NCBI RefSeq assembly: GCF_003990355.1 | Contig: NZ_CP034670.1 | Location: forward strand, 124,001 to 188,000 | Direction: 5' to 3' | DNA: 64,000 bases | Source: Eikenella corrodens | GTDB lineage: Bacteria > Pseudomonadota > Gammaproteobacteria > Burkholderiales > Neisseriaceae | In this document: positions 56,226 through 64,000 of the stretch, one piece after another | Position numbering within the stretch: the first letter of the stretch is position 1 | Layout of the letters: each line of letters starts with the position of its first letter | Notes under the pieces: model-generated | Database searches by the model: none | Seen by the model: only the letters and a program-made list of their open reading frames with translations | What the model was told of the DNA's origin: nothing | Position numbers and translations under genes: made by a program

Positions 56226-59075
56226 ATGTGCAACCACAACCATCCCCACCACACCCGCGACAACGACACCATCCGCATCCGCGGCGCGCGCACGCATAAT
56301 TTGAAAAACGTCGATTTGGACATTCCGCGCCACAAGCTGGTGGTGGTCACGGGGCTGTCGGGCAGCGGCAAATCGTCGCTGGCGTTTGACACGCTGTATG
56401 CCGAAGGGCAGCGGCGTTATGTCGAGAGCCTGTCCGCCTATGCGCGGCAGTTTTTGCAGATGATGGACAAACCCGACGTCGATTTGATCGAAGGCTTGTC
56501 GCCCGCGATTTCCATCGAGCAGAAATCCACCAGCCACAACCCGCGTTCCACCGTCGGCACGGTAACGGAAATCCACGATTACCTGCGCCTTTTGTACGCC
56601 CGCGTCGGCACGCCGTATTGCCCCGAACATAATTTGCCGCTGTCGAGCCAGACCGTGTCGCAGATGGTCGATGCCGTGTTGAAGCTTCCGGAAGACACGC
56701 GCGTGATGATTCTGGCGCCGGCGGTGCGCGAGCGTAAGGGCGAGTTTGTCGATTTCTTTGCCGACTTGCAGGCGCAGGGTTTTGCGCGCGTGCGCGTGGA
56801 CGGTGAGGTCTATCAGCTTGACGAAGTGCCGAAGCTGGAAAAAAACATCAAACACAATATCGACGTGGTCATCGACCGCGTGAAAGTGAAGGCGGATATT
56901 AAGCAGCGGCTGGCGGAAAGTTTTGAAACCGCGCTGCGCCACGGCAACGAGCGCGCATTGGCGATGGAGATGGACAGCGGCGAAGAACATTGGTTTTCCG
57001 CCCGTTTCGCCTGCCCCGTGTGTTCGTACAGCCTGCCCGAATTGGAGCCGCGCCTCTTTTCGTTCAACAACCCGATGGGGTCCTGCCCGACTTGCGACGG
57101 CTTGGGCAACACCAATTTCTTCGACCCCGAAAAAGTGGTCGCCCACCCCGAATTGTCATTGGCAACGGGCGCGATTGACGGCTGGGACAAGCGCAACCAA
57201 TTCTATTTCCAAATGATTCAGTCGCTGGCGCGGCACTATGGTTTCGATGTGCAGGCTGCTTGGGAAACGCTACCTGAAAAAGTCAAAAAAGTCGTGCTGC
57301 ACGGCTCGGGCAAAGAAGTCATTGATTTTACTTACCTGTCCGAACGCGGCACCACCTTCAACCGCAGCCACGCCTTTGAAGGTATCATCCCCAATCTCGA
57401 ACGCCGCTACCGCGAAACCGATAGCGAAACCGTGCGCGAAAAACTGCGCGAATACCAAAACCACCGCGCCTGCCCGAGCTGCTGCGGCGCACGTTTGCGC
57501 AAAGAAGCCCGCTACGTTTACGTCAGTGGCGAACCCTTGCACGAAGTCTCCGCCTGGCCGCTGACCAAAACCCACCAATTCTTTGAAACGCTGGATTTGG
57601 ACGGCAACAAAAAACAAATCGCCGAAAAAATCCTCAAAGAAATCACCGAGCGGCTCGGCTTCCTGATTAACGTCGGGCTGGATTACCTCAATCTCTCCCG
57701 CTCCGCCGAAACCCTCTCCGGCGGCGAAGCTCAACGCATCCGCCTCGCCAGCCAAATCGGCAGCGGCCTGACCGGCGTGATGTACGTTTTGGACGAACCC
57801 TCCATCGGCCTGCACCAGCGCGACAATGACCGCCTGCTCGCCACCCTCAAACGCCTGCGCGATTTGGGCAACAGCGTGATTGTGGTCGAACACGACGAAG
57901 ACGCCATCCGCGAAGCCGATTTCGTCGTCGATATGGGCCCAGGCGCGGGCGAACATGGCGGCAACGTACTGATTGCCGACACCCCCGAAAACGTCGCCAA
58001 ATGCGAAAAATCCATTACCGGGCAATATCTCAGCGGCAAAAAATCCATTGCCGTGCCGTCTGAACGCACGCCCGTCAATCCCGACCGAATGCTCGTCCTC
58101 AAAGGCGCGCGCGGCAACAACCTCAAAAACGTTACCCTCGAACTGCCGCTCGGTTTGATTACCTGCATCACCGGCGTATCCGGCAGCGGCAAGTCCACCC
58201 TGATTAACGATACCCTCGCCAAAATCACCGCCCGCGAACTCAACCGCGCCCAAGAAGAACCCGCCCCATACGACGACATCCGCGGCCTCGAACACCTCGA
58301 CAAAGTCATCAACGTCGACCAATCCCCCATCGGCCGCACCCCGCGCTCCAACCCCGCCACTTACACCGGCCTGTTCACCCCCATCCGCGAACTCTTCGCC
58401 GGTGTCCCCCTCTCGCGCGAACGCGGCTACAACGTCGGCAGATTTTCCTTCAACGTCAAAGGCGGCCGCTGCGAAGCCTGCCAAGGCGACGGCGTCATCA
58501 AAGTAGAAATGCACTTCCTGCCCGACGTGTACGTCCCCTGCGAAGTCTGCCACGGCAAACGCTACAACCGCGAAACCCTGGAAATCCAATACAAAGGCAA
58601 AAACATCAGCCAAGTCCTCGACATGACCGTCGAAGAAGCCCGCGAATTTTTCGACGCCGTCCCCACCGTATCGCGCAAACTGCAAACCCTGATGGACGTA
58701 GGACTCGGCTACATCCGCCTTGGCCAATCCGCCACCACCCTCTCCGGCGGCGAAGCCCAACGCGTCAAACTCGCCTTGGAACTCTCCAAACGCGACACCG
58801 GCAGAACGCTCTACATCCTCGACGAACCGACCACCGGCCTGCACTTCGCCGACATCGCCCTGTTGCTGGAAGTCATAGGCCGTCTGAAAGGCAAAGGCAA
58901 CTCGATTGTGATTATCGAGCATAATCTGGACGTTATAAAAACGGCTGATTATATTGTGGATTTAGGACCGGAAGGCGGCGATGGTGGGGGAAGAATTATT
59001 GCTTCAGGTAGCCCCGAGCAGGTGGCGAAGGTTAAGAAGAGTTATACTGGGAAGTATTTGAAGGTGGTTCTGTAA
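56226..59075 (+). CDS. uvrA: Excinuclease ABC subunit A
   Basis: The product is 949 aa. Two ABC ATPase halves have Walker [10 protein letters not shown] (43-51) and GVSGSGKST (about 650), with signatures LSGGEAQR in both. Zinc sites are C-x2-C near 262 (CPVCSY..CPTC) and near 749 ([12 protein letters not shown]). UvrA2-UvrB scans DNA for bulky lesions. The gene contains Neisseria-type DUS (GTGCCGTCTGAA at 58053 and AGGCCGTCTGAA at 58877) along with Eikenella-type ones (57269 and, at the very end, 59003). GTC valine codons are frequent here, whereas neighbouring genes favour GTG. It looks like a recombinant of Neisseria and Eikenella alleles. Confidence 0.96.
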   Translation: MCNHNHPHHTRDNDTIRIRGARTHNLKNVDLDIPRHKLVVVTGLSGSGKSSLAFDTLYAEGQRRYVESLSAYARQFLQMMDKPDVDLIEGLSPAISIEQKSTSHNPRSTVGTVTEIHDYLRLLYARVGTPYCPEHNLPLSSQTVSQMVDAVLKLPEDTRVMILAPAVRERKGEFVDFFADLQAQGFARVRVDGEVYQLDEVPKLEKNIKHNIDVVIDRVKVKADIKQRLAESFETALRHGNERALAMEMDSGEEHWFSARFACPVCSYSLPELEPRLFSFNNPMGSCPTCDGLGNTNFFDPEKVVAHPELSLATGAIDGWDKRNQFYFQMIQSLARHYGFDVQAAWETLPEKVKKVVLHGSGKEVIDFTYLSERGTTFNRSHAFEGIIPNLERRYRETDSETVREKLREYQNHRACPSCCGARLRKEARYVYVSGEPLHEVSAWPLTKTHQFFETLDLDGNKKQIAEKILKEITERLGFLINVGLDYLNLSRSAETLSGGEAQRIRLASQIGSGLTGVMYVLDEPSIGLHQRDNDRLLATLKRLRDLGNSVIVVEHDEDAIREADFVVDMGPGAGEHGGNVLIADTPENVAKCEKSITGQYLSGKKSIAVPSERTPVNPDRMLVLKGARGNNLKNVTLELPLGLITCITGVSGSGKSTLINDTLAKITARELNRAQEEPAPYDDIRGLEHLDKVINVDQSPIGRTPRSNPATYTGLFTPIRELFAGVPLSRERGYNVGRFSFNVKGGRCEACQGDGVIKVEMHFLPDVYVPCEVCHGKRYNRETLEIQYKGKNISQVLDMTVEEAREFFDAVPTVSRKLQTLMDVGLGYIRLGQSATTLSGGEAQRVKLALELSKRDTGRTLYILDEPTTGLHFADIALLLEVIGRLKGKGNSIVIIEHNLDVIKTADYIVDLGPEGGDGGGRIIASGSPEQVAKVKKSYTGKYLKVVL

Positions 59076-59111
59076 TTTGATTTGTTTTCTTAAATTTCTT
59101 GGTAATTCGTT

Positions 59112-60176
59112 ATGGAAAATTCTTATAAAAACTACTTTGAAACTATCTATTCATTTCATGATGATAGTCATGGTATGGATGCCTTTATTAAAAATAAATG
59201 CGATGCAGAAATGCTAGCAATAATAGAGGCAATCTCAAAAGAATTAGGAATTAACAAGCAAATCAGATTAGAAACTCTTCCAGCAAGAGAGGGAAGTTAT
59301 GATGAATGGCTTCAAACCACATTTTATGCAAATATTATTGCTTCAGCTTCACTGCTAGTATCTATTCTTGCCCTAATTTTTTCTAGGATTCCAGTAAAAC
59401 CCTATAAGTCAAAAATAGACGAGGAAAATCAGATTTTAGATATTGAATCTAAAAAGCTGGACATTGAAAATAAACGATTAGAAGCTGAAAAGCGCAAAGT
59501 AGAACTAGAAATTCTTAAAAGGCAACTTTCTGCTATTAATGAAGAAGCCACAAGAGACAGTATTGAGGAAATCAATAAAAAGGTTTCTATGCTGCAAGAT
59601 TCTTTTTTTGAAATCTTAAGTCAAAATATTTATATAAAAAAACATTTATCCAATTTCTATAAAACACTTTTAGACTATCCAAAAATAACTTACATTAGTT
59701 ATTCACATTACGATATTAATTTAAATCTGATTGATAAAAAGCGTACTGTTTTAAAAAATCAATTTAAAGAATTTATTATAGATTCTGATATATTATTTGA
59801 TTACGATGAAAATGCTAGGATTCATATATATGCACCAAGTTTAGTAAAAGGAAAACATAAATGGCGCGGATATTATGAAAAAGAAAATATTATTATTGAT
59901 TTTAGTATGAAAGACACTGAATTCAAAGAAAATATTGAAGCTGGATTGATAAATTTTAGAAATGGTTCAATGATTGATGCCGTTTTATCAATAAAAATTA
60001 AATTTGATGAAACTGGGAATGAATCCTCTCGATCTTACTCTGTACTTACAGTTTTACAAAAAATAGATGGCGAAATATTTACTGAAACGGAACAAGGGAA
60101 AAAATTCAAAGAACGAAAAAAATTCACTGAAAATCAGCTTTCTTTGTCATTAGAAGAAGATTCCAAGAAGATTTAA
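59112..60176 (+). CDS. AT-rich coiled-coil membrane protein of unknown function
   Basis: The product is 354 aa. An N-terminal soluble part (1-72, with PAREGSYDEWL) is followed by one membrane helix (about 73-93, NIIASASLLVSILALIF), a charged coiled coil (about 100-165, EENQILDIESKKLDIENKRL..) and a C-terminal alpha/beta domain (about 190-340, IDFSMKD, AVLSIKIKFDE). I recognise no family. It is far more AT rich than uvrA and ends just before a REP pair, so it is probably an acquired cargo gene. The layout (sensor-like N-terminus, single helix, coiled coil, soluble domain) is reminiscent of defence or stress effectors, but nothing proves that. Confidence 0.7.
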   Translation: MENSYKNYFETIYSFHDDSHGMDAFIKNKCDAEMLAIIEAISKELGINKQIRLETLPAREGSYDEWLQTTFYANIIASASLLVSILALIFSRIPVKPYKSKIDEENQILDIESKKLDIENKRLEAEKRKVELEILKRQLSAINEEATRDSIEEINKKVSMLQDSFFEILSQNIYIKKHLSNFYKTLLDYPKITYISYSHYDINLNLIDKKRTVLKNQFKEFIIDSDILFDYDENARIHIYAPSLVKGKHKWRGYYEKENIIIDFSMKDTEFKENIEAGLINFRNGSMIDAVLSIKIKFDETGNESSRSYSVLTVLQKIDGEIFTETEQGKKFKERKKFTENQLSLSLEEDSKKI

Positions 60177-60203
60177 CAAGGAGTAGCCTGCATACCCAAT
60201 CAA

Positions 60204-60295
60204 CTGCGTGCGTGGCTGCGCCACACACCCTACCTGTAAATTACATGGAACTTCAAAACCAATACGTAGGGTGTGTGCGGTACGCACGCACGCGG
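60204..60295. repeat. Left REP pair (REPIN) of the RAYT module
   Basis: Two REP hairpins in inverted, head-to-head order: minus-strand REP at 60204-60233 and plus-strand REP at 60266-60295. Each has a GTAG head followed by GGTGTGTGCG and a complementary arm. They are separated by about 32 bases. Confidence 0.85.
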
Positions 60296-60453
60296 TTGTT
60301 TGATCGACGGTTTGCCTTCAACTTTTAACTTCGTTGAAGCTAGCACTTTCAGACGGCCTCCAATGTTGTCTGAAAACGTCAGCTTCGAAAAAGTTAAAAC
60401 CTTAAAAAACAAACCATTCCTTCTCCAACACCCAAACCACAAACAAAAATCCT

Positions 60454-60984
60454 ATGGCGCGTTATCGCAGAAACTTCGTTGCGGGCGGCACATTCTTTTT
60501 CACTGTCAAACTCGCCGACCCAAAATCACGCCTGCTTGTCGAACATATCGACTTATTGCGTGCGGCTTATATGGATGTGCAAAAACAATATCCCTTTGAA
60601 ACCGTCGCCGTATGTGTGCTGCCGAACCACATTCACGCCATTTGGACGCTGCCGCCCGACGATGCGGATTATTCCTTGCGCTGGCGGCTGATTAAAACCA
60701 AATTCTCCGCACATTTCCCTCATGCCGAAAACCTGTCCGCCAGCAAACAGCGGCGGCACGAACGCGGTATTTGGCAACGGCGTTTTTACGAACACACCGT
60801 GCGCGACGAAATCGATTTGCAGCGTTGCACAGACTATATCCATTTCAATCCCGTCAAACATGGATTGTGCGGCAATGTCCGCGATTGGCCGTTTTCGTCG
60901 TTTCACCGTTATGTGCGGGACGGATGGCTGCCGTTAGATTGGGGCGGTACAAAAGAAACTGCGGTAATGAGTTTTGGAGAGTGA
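60454..60984 (+). CDS. REP-associated tyrosine transposase (RAYT, IS200-like Y1)
   Basis: The product is 176 aa. The HUH motif is PNHIHAIW (His59, His61), and the catalytic tyrosine is Tyr128 in DYIHFNPVKHGL, the diagnostic RAYT sequence; GIWQRRFYEH at 105-114 is also conserved. It is single copy, intact, and not bordered by IS200/605 ends. Instead it lies between two REP pairs that share the GTAG tetranucleotide typical of RAYT substrates. RAYTs nick and mobilise REP/REPIN sequences on single-stranded DNA. A Neisseria-dialect DUS lies about 110 bases upstream and again downstream, suggesting transfer of the whole module. Confidence 0.92.
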   Translation: MARYRRNFVAGGTFFFTVKLADPKSRLLVEHIDLLRAAYMDVQKQYPFETVAVCVLPNHIHAIWTLPPDDADYSLRWRLIKTKFSAHFPHAENLSASKQRRHERGIWQRRFYEHTVRDEIDLQRCTDYIHFNPVKHGLCGNVRDWPFSSFHRYVRDGWLPLDWGGTKETAVMSFGE

Positions 60985-61007
60985 ATGCCATAATAAAAAA
61001 CTACTGA

Positions 61008-61095
61008 CCGCGTGCGTGGCTGCGCCATACACCCTACCCATGAATCATGAGGAACCCCAAAACCAACGCGTAGGGTGTGTGCGGCACGCACGCGG
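61008..61095. repeat. Right REP pair (REPIN) of the RAYT module
   Basis: Minus-strand REP at 61008-61037 and plus-strand REP at 61070-61095, again head to head with GTAG heads. The following 65 bases (GATTGACGGTTTGCCG.. through TTTCAGACGGCCTC) repeat the sequence after the left pair. Confidence 0.85.
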
Positions 61096-61163
61096 TTGCT
61101 TGATTGACGGTTTGCCGTTTCCAAATTTACTTTCGTTGAAGCTGCCACTTTTCAGACGGCCTC

Positions 61164-61426
61164 AAATACCAATACGGCCTACCCGTTAATCCCAAAACTA
61201 CCCACCCACCTAAGACAAACCAATGTGCAGGCTGCTTTTCAACTCTGTTGAAGCTTCGTTTTCGGCAAGCTACCATTCAAATATCCTATCAATAAAGGCT
61301 ACCTGAAAACGAACGAAGTGAGTTTCTGCGAAGCTAAAAATATCCGACTCAACAAAGCTGAATATTTTTCAGGCAGCCTTTTCTTAACTTGGCGGCAGCC
61401 GCAGTTTCAAAAATCAGAAACCGCCG
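61164..61426. other. Gap with mixed DUS dialects
   Basis: It includes a TGCAGGCTGC (AAGCAGCCTGCA dialect) sequence near 61223, an Eikenella copy near 61298, a TTTCTGCGAAGC satellite and an AGGCTGCCTGAA complement near 61368, which sits at the end of the convergent acyltransferase gene. Confidence 0.6.
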
Positions 61427-62455
61427 TTATCCGCCAAACAGTGCCGTTTTGCCTTCCGCGCCGGAAACATCCAGCACTTCAATTCCTTCCCCCTCCAACA
61501 CGGCCTGCGTCAGCATGGCCACGCCGCCGGAGGGGCCGATTTCCAAAATCCGCCGCACGCCCAGCGCGGCCATGCTGCGGCATTCGGCCACCCAGTCCAC
61601 GGGATTGACCAACACATTTTGCGCGATGCCGTGCGCCTGTTCCGCGTCCAAACCGCAGGCGGCCGCCCATTCGGCTGTTTGCGCCACGGCGGGCAGCATG
61701 GCGGGGTGGTGGAAGCCGACTTCCACGTCCAGCCGCCACAGCAGGTTTTCGGGCGTTTGGCCGTTGGCGTCTTTCACCGTGTCCGTCAACACGCCGCATA
61801 CGCGCGCCACCGATTCGGGCTTGCCGCTGACGACAAAACCGTCCGCGCTGTTCTGCAAGCCGATACACGGGCGGGCGGCCGAATCCGCGGGGAACAGTTC
61901 GTCAATCACGGCAGCAAGCTGCCCGCGGCTCACGCCCTGCACCATTACCATCGGATGCAAGTCGTCGTGCAGATACATGCCCGTTGCGCGCCCTTGCAGC
62001 GTGGCCACCGCGCCAATCAATTCGGCCAAAGCCAGCAGTTTGGCGGCATGCTGCGGCTCGCGTATCAGATAACGCCCGAGTATGCCCTGCGAATGCCCGA
62101 TAACGCCCGCCGCCTTGCCGCTGTCCAGCCCGCGGGTTTCCAGCGTGTGCAGATTGGCGATTTGCGAAAGGAAAATGCCGGGCGCGCTCACGGCGGCACA
62201 CACCAAATCGATGCCGTCCGCGCCGTTTTCCGCCCATTTTATCGGCTCGAAACCTTGTGGACGGGCGGCGGCAATCTGTCCGGCCGCAGGCTTCAATATT
62301 CGGGCGGCTTCGGCGGCCACTTCGTTTGCCCTGTCCCGCGCCCCTTCGGCCAAAGCCTCGCGCAGGCTGCTTATCCAATCGAAGCCCTGCCCGGAAAAGC
62401 AGAGGGCGAACGGTTCGTTATGCAGTTGTTCAAGCAGGCGTTTTTGTTCAGCCAT
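61427..62455 (-). CDS. Stand-alone acyltransferase of FAS-I type
   Basis: The product is 342 aa. It has an FSGQG start motif (20-24), the nucleophile elbow GHSQG (120-124, Ser122) and a late EVGFHHPAML segment that may hold the second catalytic His. GHSQG, rather than the GHSLG/GHSxGE of FabD, and the end ..ILEIGPSGGVAMLTQAVL resemble the acyl/malonyl transferase domain of type I fatty acid synthases. Here it is free standing with a normal stop, not fused to other domains. Its substrate is unknown. A Neisseria-dialect DUS lies about 27 bases upstream of the start. Confidence 0.72.
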   Translation of the reverse strand: MAEQKRLLEQLHNEPFALCFSGQGFDWISSLREALAEGARDRANEVAAEAARILKPAAGQIAAARPQGFEPIKWAENGADGIDLVCAAVSAPGIFLSQIANLHTLETRGLDSGKAAGVIGHSQGILGRYLIREPQHAAKLLALAELIGAVATLQGRATGMYLHDDLHPMVMVQGVSRGQLAAVIDELFPADSAARPCIGLQNSADGFVVSGKPESVARVCGVLTDTVKDANGQTPENLLWRLDVEVGFHHPAMLPAVAQTAEWAAACGLDAEQAHGIAQNVLVNPVDWVAECRSMAALGVRRILEIGPSGGVAMLTQAVLEGEGIEVLDVSGAEGKTALFGG

Positions 62456-62627
62456 GATGTCGCTCCCGTAAGTGATGGATTTCAGACGGCCTGTGCCGTT
62501 TGCAAGATGCCAATCAATGCTGGCGGATAAACTGCTTACGATAACTATACGGGCTGCTGTGATAGCAGATGCTGTGCTGGGTCAAACATCAGGTTGCTTA
62601 TAGAGAAAAGAGAGAACGCGCGGGAAA

Positions 62628-62731
62628 TATAGTGAATTAACGAAAACCAATACAGCGTTGTCTCACCTTACCGTAACGTGTGTACTGTCTGTGGCTCGCC
62701 GCCTTGTCCTGATTTTTGTTAATCCACTATA
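62628..62731. repeat. Correia-type element, 104 bp
   Basis: Standard termini and core; inner changes include TTAACGAAAA at one end. Confidence 0.88.
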
Positions 62732-62854
62732 GGAGTGGCTACCTGAAAAACAATGTCTTGGTATGGCTAAAACGGAGTTTCTACGCAGCTTTGGTTGAAC
62801 CAACAATCAACCCGCTCCGTTGAAACGATGCTTTCAGGTAGCCTCTGCCATACT

Positions 62855-62900
62855 AAAAGGCTACCTGAAAACCGCCAAACGCGGTTTGAGGTAGCCTTTT
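62855..62900 (-). terminator. DUS-pair terminator of lpdA
   Basis: A perfect left DUS faces a right copy with one change (TTGAGGTAGCCT). The inner ACCGC..GCGGT lengthens the stem. Confidence 0.75.
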
Positions 62901-62927
62901 CTATTCGGCGTTTAAGCTGTCAAACGC

Positions 62928-64000
62928 TTATTTCTTTTTCTTTTGCGGCGGCAAGTCGGTGCAAGTGCCGTTGGCCACTTCTGCCGCCATGCCGATGCTT
63001 TCGCCCAAGGTCGGGTGCGGATGGATGGTTTTGCCGATATCTTCCGCATCGCAGCCCATCTCAATCGCCAAGCAGATTTCGCCAATCATGTCGCCCGCGT
63101 GCGTGCCGACGATACCGCCGCCGATGATACGGCCTGTTTCCGCGTCGAAAATCAGCTTGGTGAAGCCTTCGTCACGGCCATTGGCGATGGCGCGGCCGGA
63201 TGCAGCCCACGGGAATACGGCTTTGGTGATTTTGATGCCGTCGCGTTTGGCGATTTCTTCGGTAACGCCCACCCAAGCCACTTCGGGGTCGGTGTAGGCC
63301 ACGCCCGGAATCACGCGCGCGTCGAAGTAGGCTTTGTGGCCGGCACAGTTTTCGGCTGCCACATGGCCTTCGTGCACGGCTTTGTGTGCCAACATGGGCT
63401 GGCCGACCACGTCGCCGATGGCGTAGATGTGTGGCACGTTGGTGCGCATTTGTTTGTCCACTTCAATAAAGCCGCGTTCGGTAACAGCCACGCCGGCTTT
63501 TTCGGCGGAGCAGAGTTTGCCGTTCGGCGCGCGGCCGGCGGCCACCAACACCAAGTCGTAGCGTTGCGGTTCTTTCGGCGCTTTTTCGCCTTCAAAAGTC
63601 ACGTAGATGCCGTCTGCTTTGGCTTCCACAGCCACGGTTTTGGTGTTGGTCATGATGTTGTCGAAGCGGTGGGCGTTCATTTTTTCCCACACTTTCACCA
63701 AGTCGCGGTCGGCGCCCTGCATCAGGCCGTCCATCATTTCCACCACGTCCAATCGTGCGCCCAGCGTGCTGTACACGGTGCCCATTTCCAAGCCGATGAT
63801 GCCGCCGCCGATAACCAGCATTTTTTCCGGCAGTTTGCCGCCGTTTTGGCGCAGTTCCAGCGCGCCGGTGCTGTCCACAATGCGCGGGTCTTCAGGAATG
63901 AAGGGCAGTTTCACCACGCGGCTGCCCACGGCGATGATACAGTTTTTGAAGGCAACGGTTTTTTTCGCGCCGGTTGCGGTGGCTTGTTCGTATTGTGCGG
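62928..64000 (-). CDS. lpdA: Dihydrolipoamide dehydrogenase (E3), N-terminus outside window
   Basis: The minus frame is open from the window edge to the stop at 62928, giving 357 codons. Visible parts are the NAD-binding VIGGGIIGLEMGTVYSTLG, the second FAD motif NVPHIYAIGDVVGQPMLAHKA, the TDPEVAWVGVTEE interface region and the catalytic HPHPTLGESIGMAAE at the C-terminus. The redox disulfide lies in the missing N-terminus. It reoxidises lipoamide in pyruvate or 2-oxoglutarate dehydrogenase. The C-terminus ends in a lysine run. A lipoyl domain may be fused in front, as in neisserial pyruvate dehydrogenase E3; this cannot be seen. Confidence 0.93.
   Translation of the reverse strand, partial: AQYEQATATGAKKTVAFKNCIIAVGSRVVKLPFIPEDPRIVDSTGALELRQNGGKLPEKMLVIGGGIIGLEMGTVYSTLGARLDVVEMMDGLMQGADRDLVKVWEKMNAHRFDNIMTNTKTVAVEAKADGIYVTFEGEKAPKEPQRYDLVLVAAGRAPNGKLCSAEKAGVAVTERGFIEVDKQMRTNVPHIYAIGDVVGQPMLAHKAVHEGHVAAENCAGHKAYFDARVIPGVAYTDPEVAWVGVTEEIAKRDGIKITKAVFPWAASGRAIANGRDEGFTKLIFDAETGRIIGGGIVGTHAGDMIGEICLAIEMGCDAEDIGKTIHPHPTLGESIGMAAEVANGTCTDLPPQKKKK

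Larger units (their letters stand above)
62456..62927. other. Gap between lpdA and the acyltransferase gene
   Basis: It holds one Neisseria-type DUS (62483), a Correia element, and Eikenella DUS copies near 62738, 62833 and 62858 with a satellite TGTCTTGGTATGGC in between. No gene is seen. Confidence 0.6.

Noticed and set aside
59112..60984. Prophage or integrative element carrying uvrA neighbours
   Set aside because: No integrase, att repeats, structural genes or tRNA boundary; only two foreign-looking genes and REP pairs.
60204..61095. Conventional IS200/IS605 insertion sequence
   Set aside because: The transposase has the RAYT-type DYIHFNPVKHGL motif and lies between REP pairs rather than subterminal IS200 hairpins, and no tnpB is present.

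Overview
The window comes from the family Neisseriaceae, most likely the genus Eikenella (E. corrodens or a close relative). The main evidence is the 12-mer AGGCTACCTGAA and its complement, which recurs dozens of times. This is the Eikenella dialect of the DNA uptake sequence (DUS). Gene content is also neisserial: rmpM-like OmpA protein, pilU, macAB, slyB-type lipoprotein, mnmG, uvrA, lpdA. At least nine short Correia-type elements (about 104 bp, ends TATAGTG..CACTATA) lie between genes. The window is ordinary chromosome, GC rich, with a few AT-rich foreign islands. I see no prophage, plasmid module or CRISPR array.

Layout. 1-6.1 kb: dacB (cut by the window edge), rmpM, cysB, mtgA, uspA, pilU. 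6.4-8.4 kb: a coupled ketoreductase/ketosynthase pair like those of aryl polyene (APE) clusters. 8.8-13.7 kb: a MacA-MacB-outer membrane factor export system. 14-16.6 kb: cstA-ybdD behind a perfect FNR box. 16.8-18.9 kb: a glycosyltransferase/acyltransferase fusion overlapping a hot-dog thioesterase, also APE-like. 19.2-23.6 kb: rmuC, a barstar homologue, purB, slyB. 24-27.6 kb: a mosaic of nested direct repeats, REP hairpins and mixed DUS dialects around two lipoproteins and two hypothetical genes. 27.7-30.2 kb: trpB and an EamA transporter behind a TPP riboswitch with its own terminator. 30.5-45.1 kb: housekeeping genes (aroQ, accB/accC split by a DUF1877 gene, sppA, cycA, pepD, pit, lpxB-rnhB). 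45.3 kb: initiator tRNA-Met with a near-consensus promoter. 45.8-53.1 kb: fadL, a LysR/DUF2798 divergent pair, pdxH, hemA, DUF924, pirin and OsmC genes. 53.5-56 kb: a frameshifted Sel1 gene and mnmG. 56.2-61.2 kb: uvrA, an AT-rich coiled-coil membrane protein, and a REP-associated tyrosine transposase (RAYT) between two REP pairs. 61.4-64 kb: a stand-alone FAS-I-type acyltransferase and lpdA (cut by the window edge).

Most genes end at a hairpin made from two opposed DUS copies, so the DUS doubles as a terminator stem. Several genes (uvrA, mnmG, the 26.9-27.6 kb gene, the RAYT module, the region upstream of the 61.4 kb acyltransferase) carry the Neisseria dialect (AGGCCGTCTGAA) or the AGGCTGCCTGAA dialect instead of, or beside, the Eikenella one. 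This marks probable inter-genus transformation.

The most interesting items are the RAYT with its GTAG-headed REP family, the TPP riboswitch in front of an EamA permease, the nested repeat cassette at 24.6-26.9 kb, and the dispersed APE-like genes.
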